Shown piece by piece: positions 34,938 through 43,462 of a stretch of 64,000 nucleotides of DNA. The translations under genes were made by a program, and so were the position numbers. The stretch covers positions 18,500,641 to 18,564,640 of the forward strand of contig OX439044.1 of the NCBI GenBank assembly GCA_949317995.1, in the 5' to 3' direction. The notes beneath the pieces are model-generated. The model did no database searches. It was not told the origin of the DNA and saw only the letters and a program-made list of their open reading frames with translations. Source of the stretch: Acholoe squamosa. Its lineage: Eukaryota; Annelida; Polychaeta; Phyllodocida; Polynoidae. Positions within the stretch are counted from its first letter, which is position 1. Every line of letters begins with the position of its first letter.

Positions 34938-36543
34938 GTAAGTACTGTCTTGTACTGTGGTTATTTGGACGTGTTGAGAACTGTTACAGTGTTTTTTTTT
35001 GCTTGTTTTTTTTTTTTTAGATTGATTTGAGTATGCTGTTTTTGGTATAGGTAAATGCATGGGAGTATTTGTGATGTTTTAGTTTGCTCTTGGCATGGAA
35101 ATGATGTCTCTATTATAGGTCAATGTGATGGAGTTTTTACAATGCTTTGGGATTGATTTGAACGTCAATTTGAAGTCTATTATGTTGATAAATGCATGGG
35201 AGCATTCAGTGATCTTTTCAGTGATGTTTTATCATGGAAATGAAGCCTATAATGCTGGTAAATGCATGGGAGGTTTTTACAGCACCTTGGGATTGATTTG
35301 AACGGGAATCTGAAGTCTATTATGTTGATACATGCATGGGAGCTTTCAGTGATCTTTTCAGTGATGTTTTGTCGTGGAAATGAGACTCATAGTGTAGGTT
35401 AATGAATGGGGGTCTTCTTCACGATTTTAGGCTAGTTTTTTCGTGAAAATGAAGTCTATTATGTTGATACATGCATGGGAGCTTTCAGTGATGTTTTGTC
35501 GTGGAAATGAGACTCATAGTGTAGGTTAATGAATGGGGGTCTTCTTCACGATTTTAGGCTAGTTTTTTCGTGAAAATGAAGTCTATTATGTTGATACATG
35601 CATGGGAGCTTTCAGTGATGTTTTGTCGTGGAAATGAGACTCATAGTGTAGGTTAATGAATGGGGGTCTTCTTCACGATTTTAGGCTAGTTTTTTCGTGA
35701 AAATGAAGTCTATTATGTTGATACATGCATGGGAGCTTTCAGTGATGTTTTGTCGTGGAAATGAGACTCATAGTGTAGGTTAATGAATGGGGGTTTTCTT
35801 CACGATTTTAGGCTAGTTTTTTCGTGAAGATGAAGTCTATAATGATGGCAAATGAATAGGAGTCTTCCTCATGATTTTAGGTTAGTTTTTTTCGTGAAAA
35901 TGAAGCTTATAGTGTAGTTTAATGAATGGGGGTCTTCTTCACGATTTTAGGCTAGTTTTTTCGTGAAAATGAAGTCTATAATGATGGCAAATGAATGGGA
36001 GTCTTCCTCATGGTTTTAGGTTAGTTTTTTTCGTGAAAATGAAGCTTATAGTGTAGTTTAATGAATGGGGGTCTTCTTCACGATTTTAGGCTAGTTTTTT
36101 CGTGAAGATGAAGTCTATAATGATGGCAAAAGAATGGGAGTCTTCCTCATGATTTTAGGTTAGTTTTTTTTCGTGAAAATGAAGCTTATAGTGTAGTTTA
36201 ATGAATGGTTTTTTTTTTTTTACGATTTTAGGTTAGTTTTATGGTGAAAAATGAAGATGTTGGCAAATGAATGGGAGTCTTCCTCATGATTTTAGCTCAG
36301 TTTTAATGCTGATTTTAGAGTCTTAATTGATAGCAAACGAATAAGACTTCCTGTGGTGCTTATAGGCTAATTTTATCCTGAACATATATATGTTTATTAT
36401 AGCAAAGTGATGATCATTTTCTTTTTTTAGTGCTTTGACTATAAAGTCTATATTGTATTTCTAATGTATGGGACTATATAGAATGGTGTAATGTGTATAA
36501 AAGCTATCAAATAATCTAATCACGTTTTTCTATTTGTTTCCAG
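34938..36543 (+). other. Intron 1 of the PolB gene (5' UTR intron)
   Basis: Donor GAG/GTAAGT at 34938 and acceptor TGTTTCCAG at 36543; the next base begins the ATG. Most of the intron is tandem repeat (see 35150-36330). A splice directly onto the start codon means exon 1 is entirely untranslated. Confidence 0.75.
35150..36330. repeat. 127-bp tandem repeat in PolB intron 1
   Basis: GTCGTGGAAATGAGACTCAT recurs at 35371, 35498, 35625 and 35752, exactly 127 bp apart. Downstream the array passes into a related unit with AAGCTTATAGTGTAGTTTAA. Each unit carries TTCGTGAAAATGAAG and TTAATGAATGG. The array does not encode protein. Confidence 0.92.
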
Positions 36544-36717
36544 ATGGACAGCTCAAATGTGAACAACTCAAATGACACAGCTGAAGTTGTGGATTTTGAT
36601 CCATATGATTGGCTCATAAACCTAGATGATTCAAATGCACCACCCCTTGTGGAGGTTGATCCTGCAGAACTTGCCGACATCTTGGCATATATAGTGAAGG
36701 AGCAATCACTTGATGAG
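36544..36717 (+). CDS. PolB gene, first coding exon
   Basis: 58 codons starting at the ATG that directly follows the intron 1 acceptor and ending at GATGAG/GTAAGT in phase 0. The peptide is acidic with aromatic residues (DFDPYDWL, then LDD) and looks like a transactivation-type or docking peptide. The next exon starts at 36958 in phase 0, so the frame is kept. Confidence 0.75.
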
Positions 36718-36957
36718 GTAAGTGTCTATAGCATATAGTATATATTCTATTTATGACAAATAGCCACTGTACACTGTAATAACTACAGCTTGTTATAAAG
36801 ACATGGAGTTGTATATAGACACTCAGTTCACTATAAGATGACTCTGGACATGTCGTGATATCACTGACTTTTCATACTTCACAGTGTATATTTCACAAGC
36901 CACTTTAAAATATGTCAAACTTGTAACATTTTGTTTGTTTTTATTTTCTTTTTACAG

Positions 36958-37635
36958 TTTTCACCTCCTGCCTCAGTACAACCTACCCAGGTAAATGCTA
37001 CCTCTGCTACAGTGCAACCTACCCAGATGAATGCTACCTCTACCTTGGTACAACCTACCCAGATGTATGCTACCCCTGCCTCAGTACAACCTACCCAGAT
37101 GTATGCTACCCCAGCCTCGGTACATCCTACCCAGATGTATGCTACCCCAGCCTCGGTACAACCTACCCAGATGTATGCTACCCCAGCCTCGGTGCAACCT
37201 ACCCAGATGTATGATACCCCAGCCTCGGTGCAACCTACCCAGATGTATGATACCCCAGCATTGGTGCAACCTACCCAGATGTATGATACCCCAGCATTGG
37301 TGCAACCTACCCAGATGTATGATACCCCAGCATTGGTGCAACCTACCCAGATGTATGCTACCCCAGCCCCGGTGCAACCTACCCAGATGTATGATACCCC
37401 AGCCTCGGTGCAACCTACCCAGATGTATGCTACCCCTGCATTGGTGCAACCTACCCAGATGTATGCTGATGCACCAACAGATGTTTTGAAGGTAGAACAG
37501 CTAAGAATGCGTCCAGCTGACCCTTCTGACGACTTCATCATGATTTCAGATGACGAATCCACAGAATATGGCAATGATGGTATTATCATAGTGTCCGATG
37601 ATGATGATGATGTTGATGATCAAGTCAATGTGATT
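36958..37635 (+). CDS. PolB gene, second coding exon: 12-residue repeats and SIM-like motifs
   Basis: 226 codons in phase 0 between acceptor TTTTTACAG and donor ATT/GTAAGT. It encodes 14 head-to-tail copies of VQPTQMYATPAS-like repeats (36 bp each), then an acidic segment with FIMISDDES and IIIVSDDDDD. Each of those is a hydrophobic core followed by acidic residues, as in SUMO-interacting motifs. The opposite strand and another frame are also open across the repeats, but these are by-products of a stop-free 36-bp unit. The repeat may be a flexible spacer; copy number probably varies between copies of the element. Confidence 0.75.
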
Positions 37636-37758
37636 GTAAGTATCTATAGTATATCTTCATTTTATTTTCATTACTTTTGTTTCTTATATCTACTTTATCT
37701 TATTGCCATATTTTATATATTCACATTATTCATACTCTGAATATCTTTAAGCTAACAG

Positions 37759-37835
37759 GAGTATGCTTTATTTCTTAAGGGTGAATACATGCTGCCTCTG
37801 AAGAAGCGAAGATCAGCGCAACGTTCAATGTCAGG
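37759..37835 (+). other. Possible 77-nt cassette exon
   Basis: Acceptor CTAACAG (a second one, TTCTTAAG, lies 21 nt later in the same frame) and donor GG/GTAGGT bracket an open segment encoding KKRRSAQRSMS. Its 77 nt (or 56 nt) are not a multiple of three. Including it shifts the next exon into its other open frame and ends translation 12 codons into the polymerase exon. Skipping it keeps the polymerase frame. Confidence 0.45.
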
Positions 37836-37942
37836 GTAGGTATATTGATGTTTTAAACCCAAACTAATATTCAAGTGTATGTACTATTGTAAGAAACTTT
37901 TTAAGATGTGTGTATTATAGTGTACTTATACTTTGTTTTCAG

Positions 37943-38725
37943 GCTGGCTCACGCAGAATACATACCCCTCAACCAAGTACCCTCAGAGGTACTTCCAACC
38001 CTCCAAACCCTAGTACCATTACCAACAGAGGTACTTCCAACCCTCCAAACCCTAGTTCCAGCAGAGGTACTTCCCACCGATCCCATCCATCCTACCCTAG
38101 TACCAGCAGAGGTACTTCCCACCAATCCTATCCTTCCTACCCTAGTACCAGCAGAGGTACTTCCCACCAATCCCATCAAACCCAGCCTAGTACCAGCAGA
38201 GGTACTTCCCACCTATCCCATCCATCCTACCCTAGTACCAGCAGAGGTACTTCCCACCAATCCCATCAAACCCAGCCTAGTACCAGCAGAGGTACTTCCC
38301 ACCAATCCCATCAAACCCAGCCTAGTACCAGCAGAGGTACTTCCCACCGATCCCATCAAACCCAGCCTAGTACCAGGAGAGGTACTTCCCACCGATCCCA
38401 TCCATCCTACCCTAGTACCAGCAGAGGTACTTCCCACCAATCCCATCCAACCCACCCTAGTACCAGTAGAGGTATTTTACACTCATCCCACCCTAGGACC
38501 AGTAGAGGTACTCCCCACCCAAGACACTCTAGTACTTCCAACACCCCCAACCCTACCACCAACAGAGGTACTCTCAACCCTTCTAAGTCTACCACCATTG
38601 GAGGGTCTTCCCAGACGTTTGGTGAAACGTCAGCGCCGCAGCCGGGGTCCTCCAGTACGTACGCGCGGGAGCCGGGGATCTACACTGCGTACAATCCGCA
38701 ACAAAATACAATCACAGGACGTGAG
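37943..38725 (+). CDS. PolB gene, third coding exon: 15-residue Ser/Arg/His repeats
   Basis: 261 codons, entered in phase 0 from 37635 and left in phase 0 at GTGAG/GTAAGT. The encoded repeat is STSRGTSHQSHQTQP-like (45 bp, about nine copies, 38040-38460), followed by a Thr/Asn-rich part. The alternative +1 frame is also open for over 260 codons and encodes LVPAEVLPTNPIKPS-like repeats. Only the Ser/Arg frame joins the polymerase exon without a stop. It may be part of the terminal-protein region of this protein-primed polymerase; that is inference. Confidence 0.7.
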
Positions 38726-38924
38726 GTAAGTAGCTTGACAATTTCTAATAATCTTTTTTAATGTGTGTTTTATTTTAGGCTGATGTGCTATAGATTAAAG
38801 CCTGATACTAAATACATTTTTATTTGAATCAAATAGGATGATTTATTTTAGTCAACTGAAAAGGTGATCTATTATACTATGAATTATAGCTGAAAGACTC
38901 ATAGCAAATATTTTCTTATCACAG

Positions 38925-41900
38925 GGAAGATCTAGGGACCGTCGGACAGGTAGCCCTGTAAAACGCTCTAGATCACCACCACCAACCCGTGAAATATTAG
39001 GCGCTGGACGTCGTGGGCGTTCAAGAGAGATGGACACTGAAAAAAAGAGACCACGCAGAGATTCACCACCGGTACGATCAGTCAGCCCGCCATCATCACC
39101 TAGACCCCCATCACCAGAGTCACCACCAGGGTCACCACCAGACTCACCACCAATCAACTCTACAGAAGCACCAAGAGGTCCAGCTTACAGATTGTACAGG
39201 AGAAGGGTAAGAACATTCCTTAATGGTGCTCGAGATGTGACTTATGGTGTTCAATTTAATAATGAATGGAGGGGACGTACAATAGCTGACCTCCATGAAG
39301 AGATAGAGGGTATGTTTCAAAAACTTATTGATGATGTGCAAAGGAGGCAACCTAATGGTGATCTAGGCAGGGTGGTCATCCACCACCCCAACCTAAACAG
39401 TCCGATAGTTGTGTCACTACGCCCACTCCAAGATATTACTGTAGAAGAAATAATGAAAATTATTCAAAATGTCTTAACTAGTCACGAGGAATTGAATTTT
39501 GTAGATGGGATAAGAATTGATTTTGGTGTGATTACATTACCTCGGGGAGGAAGGGGAGGGACTCGCATTCTGAACATTCACAAGGCAATAGACAAAAAAC
39601 ATTGTTTTGTAAAGATAAAAAACAATGACAACATGTGCATGAGTCGTGCCATAGCTGTTTCTTGGGTAAAGGCAAACATTATAAGTCTAGAGGAGTGGTC
39701 AAGGCTGACACAGCATTTACGACACATTAAGAATAGCGTACAGAAAGTTATGATGGTAAGAAAGGCGCCAAAGTGGTTTTATGATGATGTCAAACGAAAC
39801 CGTGATAGACTCCAAGATAAGCTAGCTGCATCATTGTGCGTGCTTGCACGTCTAGACCCTCTGGTACCCTGTTCTTTGAATGACATTCCAAAGTTTGAAG
39901 CCATTTTAGATGTGGGGGTTTATGTGGCCTCTAATATTGTGGGTAACAAACTGATGAGGGTACCTACCATTACTAATGATGATGAGGATCCTAAAACACC
40001 AGTTTACATTTATTATTTATCACCTAGGGAAGGTCAGTTGGTTGGACACTTTCATGCCATTGTCTCTATCACAGGGTTTTTCAATAGCTCAAAATTCTGT
40101 ACCACTTGTCACAAGCCATTTAACGATAAGAAAAAACATCCATGCTCGGTGTGTAGAGTCTGCACTTCAGACCAATGTGTAGAATCACTTCAAATCATGA
40201 CCTGTAAGGCATGTCACATGATTTGCAAGTCTTTGGACTGTTTTAATCGACATAAAAAGTGTAAAAAAGGGGGTAAATCTGAATGTGAAAAATGGTGGCG
40301 GTGCACAAAGTGCAAAAAGGTTATACAAGTTTCAAAATTCAATCCAAAAGATCATAAGTGTGATGAAAAGTACTGTTCAAGTTGTGATGCTATGGTAGAC
40401 TTCCAACACCTATGTCATCATAGGGCTCATGCTTGGAAAGACACTTCTGAATTCCGCCATCTTTATTTTGATTTTGAGACTAGACAAGATAGTAATTATG
40501 AATGTGAAAAGGGGTATGAATTTGACCCTGATCGAAGATGCAATAAGTGTAGAGGCGAAGAATCTCAGTGCATTCCTTGTCGAATGTGTTCGAATTGCAG
40601 CGAATCTACATGTGGTCTGTCAGAACACATACCAAACTATGCTGTCTTAGAGAAGGTTTGTGACAAGTGTCAAAACAATCCTTTAGATGAACCATGTTTA
40701 GTGTGTGGAGAACGCCGGAAAATATTTTCAGGTGAAACAACCAAAGATGATTTTGGTGATTATGTCATTGACGAATGTCACAAGGGTTATATCTGTATTG
40801 CTCATAACTTAAGAAATTTTGATGGGCACCTGCTGTTAAGTTATATGATTAGTCATGGTTTAGAGCCTAGTGATATCATATATAATGGTTCAAAAATTAT
40901 GCATTTCACCATCAACAAATTAGACATGAGGTTCATAGATTCACTTAATTTTCTTCCCATGCCACTTGCTTCACTCCCGAAGGCATTTGGTCTAACAGAA
41001 TTGAAAAAGGGGTGGTTCCCTCATTACTTCAACATCCAAGAAAACCAAAACTATATCGGTCCATACCCTCCTAAAAATACATATGGTATGGACCAGATGT
41101 CTTCGGATCGTAGGGAGGCTTTCATAAAGTGGCACGATGATCAGAAGGGGGTATTTGACTTTCAAAAAGAAATTAGGGAGTATTGTATTTCTGATGTGAC
41201 TATTTTGAGAGAGGCTTGTTTGACATTTAGACAGCTGATGATTGATGTGACTAAGTCTAAAGACGAGATAGGTGTCAATGGGTCTATTGACCCCTTTAAT
41301 CATGTTACTATCGCTAGTGTTTGCATGAATATTTTTAAAACTAAGTATCTTAATGAACAGTATAATGTCACTTTAAAATCTAATGCTACTGATAACAAAA
41401 TTGAAACAACAGCTTTCTGTAAAGATAATGTTTGGACCTACAGTTTAAATGATGAGTTGGTGTTGGCAACTGACACTGACTACGAAGTGATAGAGAAGAA
41501 ATTTACATCTTCTAGTATTGCCCAAGTACCTCCACATGGGTACAATTCAGATCAATACAGTAAAGCATCAATTTGCTGGCTAAAATGGCTAGAACATTCT
41601 GAAGGGTTGCAAATACAACATGCTTTAAACACTGGAGAGCATCACATTCCAAATTCTAAATATAAAGCAGATGGATATCTTCCAGTCACAGGTGCAAGAC
41701 GGAAACCTGTCGCTTACTTTTTCCACGGCTGTTTGTGGCATGGATGCAAAACTTGTTTCTCTGGTAAACATCCTTTCACTAATCAGAGCAGTGCAGAGTT
41801 GAGAGCCTTGACTTTTAAAATGGAAAAGTTTGTAAAGGCAGCTGGTTACAGAGTTATTTCCATATGGGAGTGTGAATATAATGACATGTTAAAAAACGAT

Positions 41901-43301
41901 GTACACATGAAACAATTTGTTTCTTCTTTAGATATTCAGAGTCGTTTACAAGCTAGAGATAGTTTTTTTGGAGGAAGGACGAATGCCTCGAAACTGTATC
42001 ATGAAGTATCTGGTGCTGAGCAAATCAAATATGTGGATTTTACATCGTTGTATCCGTCTGTGAATAAGTACTCGACTTATCCTGTGGGACACCCTCAAGT
42101 AATTACTGGGAACTTCAAAGATATTTCCAACTACTTTGGTATTGCTAAAATTAAAATATTACCAGCCCGTGGATTGATTCACCCTATTTTACCATTCAGG
42201 TCTGACAAACTCAAGTTTGCTTTATGTAAAACTTGCAGTGAAAATGAAAATCAAGATAAGTGTACTTGCTCTGATGAAAATCGGGCTTTCATTGGCACCT
42301 GGTGTACACCAGAAATTCAAAAAGCCGTAGAGAAAGGGTACAAAATACTGACCATTTATGAAGTGTACCATTGGGATAAGACAAGTACTTATGATGTAGC
42401 ATGTAAATCAGGAGGTCTTTTTTCTGAGTATATCAACTCTTTTCTTAAGCTGAAGCAGGAAGCCTCAGGGTGGCCTTCATGGTGTCAAAATGACAAGGAC
42501 AAGGAGACTTATATTAAAAACTACAGTGATAAAGAGGGGATTCTGCTAGATCGCAATAAGATTAAGAAAAACCCTGGATTAAGATCTTTGGCAAAATTCT
42601 GTCTCAATTCATTTTGGGGTAAATTTGGACAGAATTCTGACATGTCCCAAACTAAATTCATAAATAGTGCACAACCTCATGAATTCTTCTCCTTGTTCAC
42701 AGACCCTCAGGTGAATGTGAAGGATTTCCACATACTCACTGATGATATAATCATGTGTGAGTATTCGTCTTTGAAGCAAAGCATGGGTCCTGACACTAAG
42801 TCAAATGTTGTTTTAGCTACATTTACAACGTGCTGGGCACGTTTAAAGTTATTTGATATACTAGACAAACTAGGCGACCGTGCCTTGTATTATGACACAG
42901 ACAGTGTAATATATGTCTCTAAACCAGGAATGTATGACCCCCCGACTGGGGATTATCTCGGAGAACTCACTGATGAGTTAGATGGTGAGTTTATAACTCA
43001 TTTTGTTTCGGCTGGTCCGAAAAACTACTCGTATCGTACCAATACTAATAAACAGGTGTGTAAAGTGCGTGGTTTCACGCTTAATTTCATCAACAGCCAG
43101 AAGATCAATTTCAATGTCATGCAAGACATGGTAGTTTCTCGTAACTTTGACAAGTTTGTTGATATTGTGAATGAGAATAAAATATGTCGCAATCGTAATA
43201 AACAAATGGTGTACAACAGGAAAGAGACCAAACGTTATCGTATTGTATATACAAAGCGTGCTATTCAGCCAGACTTGAGCACATTGCCTTATGGTTACTG
43301 A
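38925..43301 (+). CDS. Protein-primed family B DNA polymerase (main exon)
   Basis: Exon 6 adds 35 Ser/Arg/Pro-rich codons ahead of the ATG at 39030; with the upstream exons the protein is 2003 residues. Numbering from that ATG (1423 residues): a Ser-Pro-rich start; an OTU/papain-like block (Cys203 in DNMCMSRAIA, His340/His342 in HFHAI); a Cys-rich zinc region (355-465); exonuclease motifs DFET (481-484), HNLRNFDG (592-599) and YCISD (718-722); a Vsr-like insert (HGCLWHGC 899-906, WECE 946-949); polymerase motif A DFTSLYPS (1003-1010), motif B (Lys1189, Asn1193, Ser1194) and motif C YDTDS (1288-1292). All catalytic signatures are present, so it should be active in replicating the element from terminal-protein-primed ends. 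Confidence 0.96.
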   Translation, partial: GRSRDRRTGSPVKRSRSPPPTREILGAGRRGRSREMDTEKKRPRRDSPPVRSVSPPSSPRPPSPESPPGSPPDSPPINSTEAPRGPAYRLYRRRVRTFLNGARDVTYGVQFNNEWRGRTIADLHEEIEGMFQKLIDDVQRRQPNGDLGRVVIHHPNLNSPIVVSLRPLQDITVEEIMKIIQNVLTSHEELNFVDGIRIDFGVITLPRGGRGGTRILNIHKAIDKKHCFVKIKNNDNMCMSRAIAVSWVKANIISLEEWSRLTQHLRHIKNSVQKVMMVRKAPKWFYDDVKRNRDRLQDKLAASLCVLARLDPLVPCSLNDIPKFEAILDVGVYVASNIVGNKLMRVPTITNDDEDPKTPVYIYYLSPREGQLVGHFHAIVSITGFFNSSKFCTTCHKPFNDKKKHPCSVCRVCTSDQCVESLQIMTCKACHMICKSLDCFNRHKKCKKGGKSECEKWWRCTKCKKVIQVSKFNPKDHKCDEKYCSSCDAMVDFQHLCHHRAHAWKDTSEFRHLYFDFETRQDSNYECEKGYEFDPDRRCNKCRGEESQCIPCRMCSNCSESTCGLSEHIPNYAVLEKVCDKCQNNPLDEPCLVCGERRKIFSGETTKDDFGDYVIDECHKGYICIAHNLRNFDGHLLLSYMISHGLEPSDIIYNGSKIMHFTINKLDMRFIDSLNFLPMPLASLPKAFGLTELKKGWFPHYFNIQENQNYIGPYPPKNTYGMDQMSSDRREAFIKWHDDQKGVFDFQKEIREYCISDVTILREACLTFRQLMIDVTKSKDEIGVNGSIDPFNHVTIASVCMNIFKTKYLNEQYNVTLKSNATDNKIETTAFCKDNVWTYSLNDELVLATDTDYEVIEKKFTSSSIAQVPPHGYNSDQYSKASICWLKWLEHSEGLQIQHALNTGEHHIPNSKYKADGYLPVTGARRKPVAYFFHGCLWHGCKTCFSGKHPFTNQSSAELRALTFKMEKFVKAAGYRVISIWECEYNDMLKNDVHMKQFVSSLDIQSRLQARDSFFGGRTNASKLYHEVSGAEQIKYVDFTSLYPSVNKYSTYPVGHPQVITGNFKDISNYFGIAKIKILPARGLIHPILPFRSDKLKFALCKTCSENENQDKCTCSDENRAFIGTWCTPEIQKAVEKGYKILTIYEVYHWDKTSTYDVACKSGGLFSEYINSFLKLKQEASGWPSWCQNDKDKETYIKNYSDKEGILLDRNKIKKNPGLRSLAKFCLNSFWGKFGQNSDMSQTKFINSAQPHEFFSLFTDPQVNVKDFHILTDDIIMCEYSSLKQSMGPDTKSNVVLATFTTCWARLKLFDILDKLGDRALYYDTDSVIYVSKPGMYDPPTGDYLGELTDELDGEFITHFVSAGPKNYSYRTNTNKQVCKVRGFTLNFINSQKINFNVMQDMVVSRNFDKFVDIVNENKICRNRNKQMVYNRKETKRYRIVYTKRAIQPDLSTLPYGY

Positions 43302-43376
43302 ATGTATTATCTATTATGAATGAAAGTGTGTATTATCTATTATGAATGAAAGTGTGTCTCATACATAAAACATGAC

Positions 43377-43382
43377 AATAAA
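43377..43382 (+). terminator. Poly(A) signal of the PolB transcript
   Basis: AATAAA 76 nt after the PolB stop, preceded by a duplicated GTGTATTATCTATTATGAAT block. It faces the leftward signal 21 nt away. Confidence 0.7.
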
Positions 43383-43402
43383 ATTTGATTTAAACTGTAA
43401 TC

Positions 43403-43408
43403 TTTATT
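43403..43408 (-). terminator. Poly(A) signal of the leftward capsid transcript
   Basis: The minus strand reads AATAAA about 55 nt after the MCP stop. It could end the whole chain of leftward genes. Confidence 0.7.
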
Positions 43409-43462
43409 TCTGTTTTTCATACAATAGTTTTATAAATGTAAGTTATATGAAGCTCCTTAGAA

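Noticed and set aside
37031-37489. A second plus-strand frame across the same 36-bp repeats
   Set aside because: It does not connect to the upstream or downstream exons in phase and has no start context.
36915-37589. A 224-codon minus-strand frame with YIWVGCTEAGV repeats
   Set aside because: It is the antisense of the 36-bp coding repeat; no promoter, splice or poly(A) evidence on that strand, and its openness follows from a stop-free unit.
37943-38729. The LVPAEVLPTNPIKPS-type frame as the main PolB reading frame
   Set aside because: It reaches a stop 12 codons into the polymerase exon; only the Ser/Arg/His-rich frame joins the polymerase. Kept only as a possible alternative isoform.
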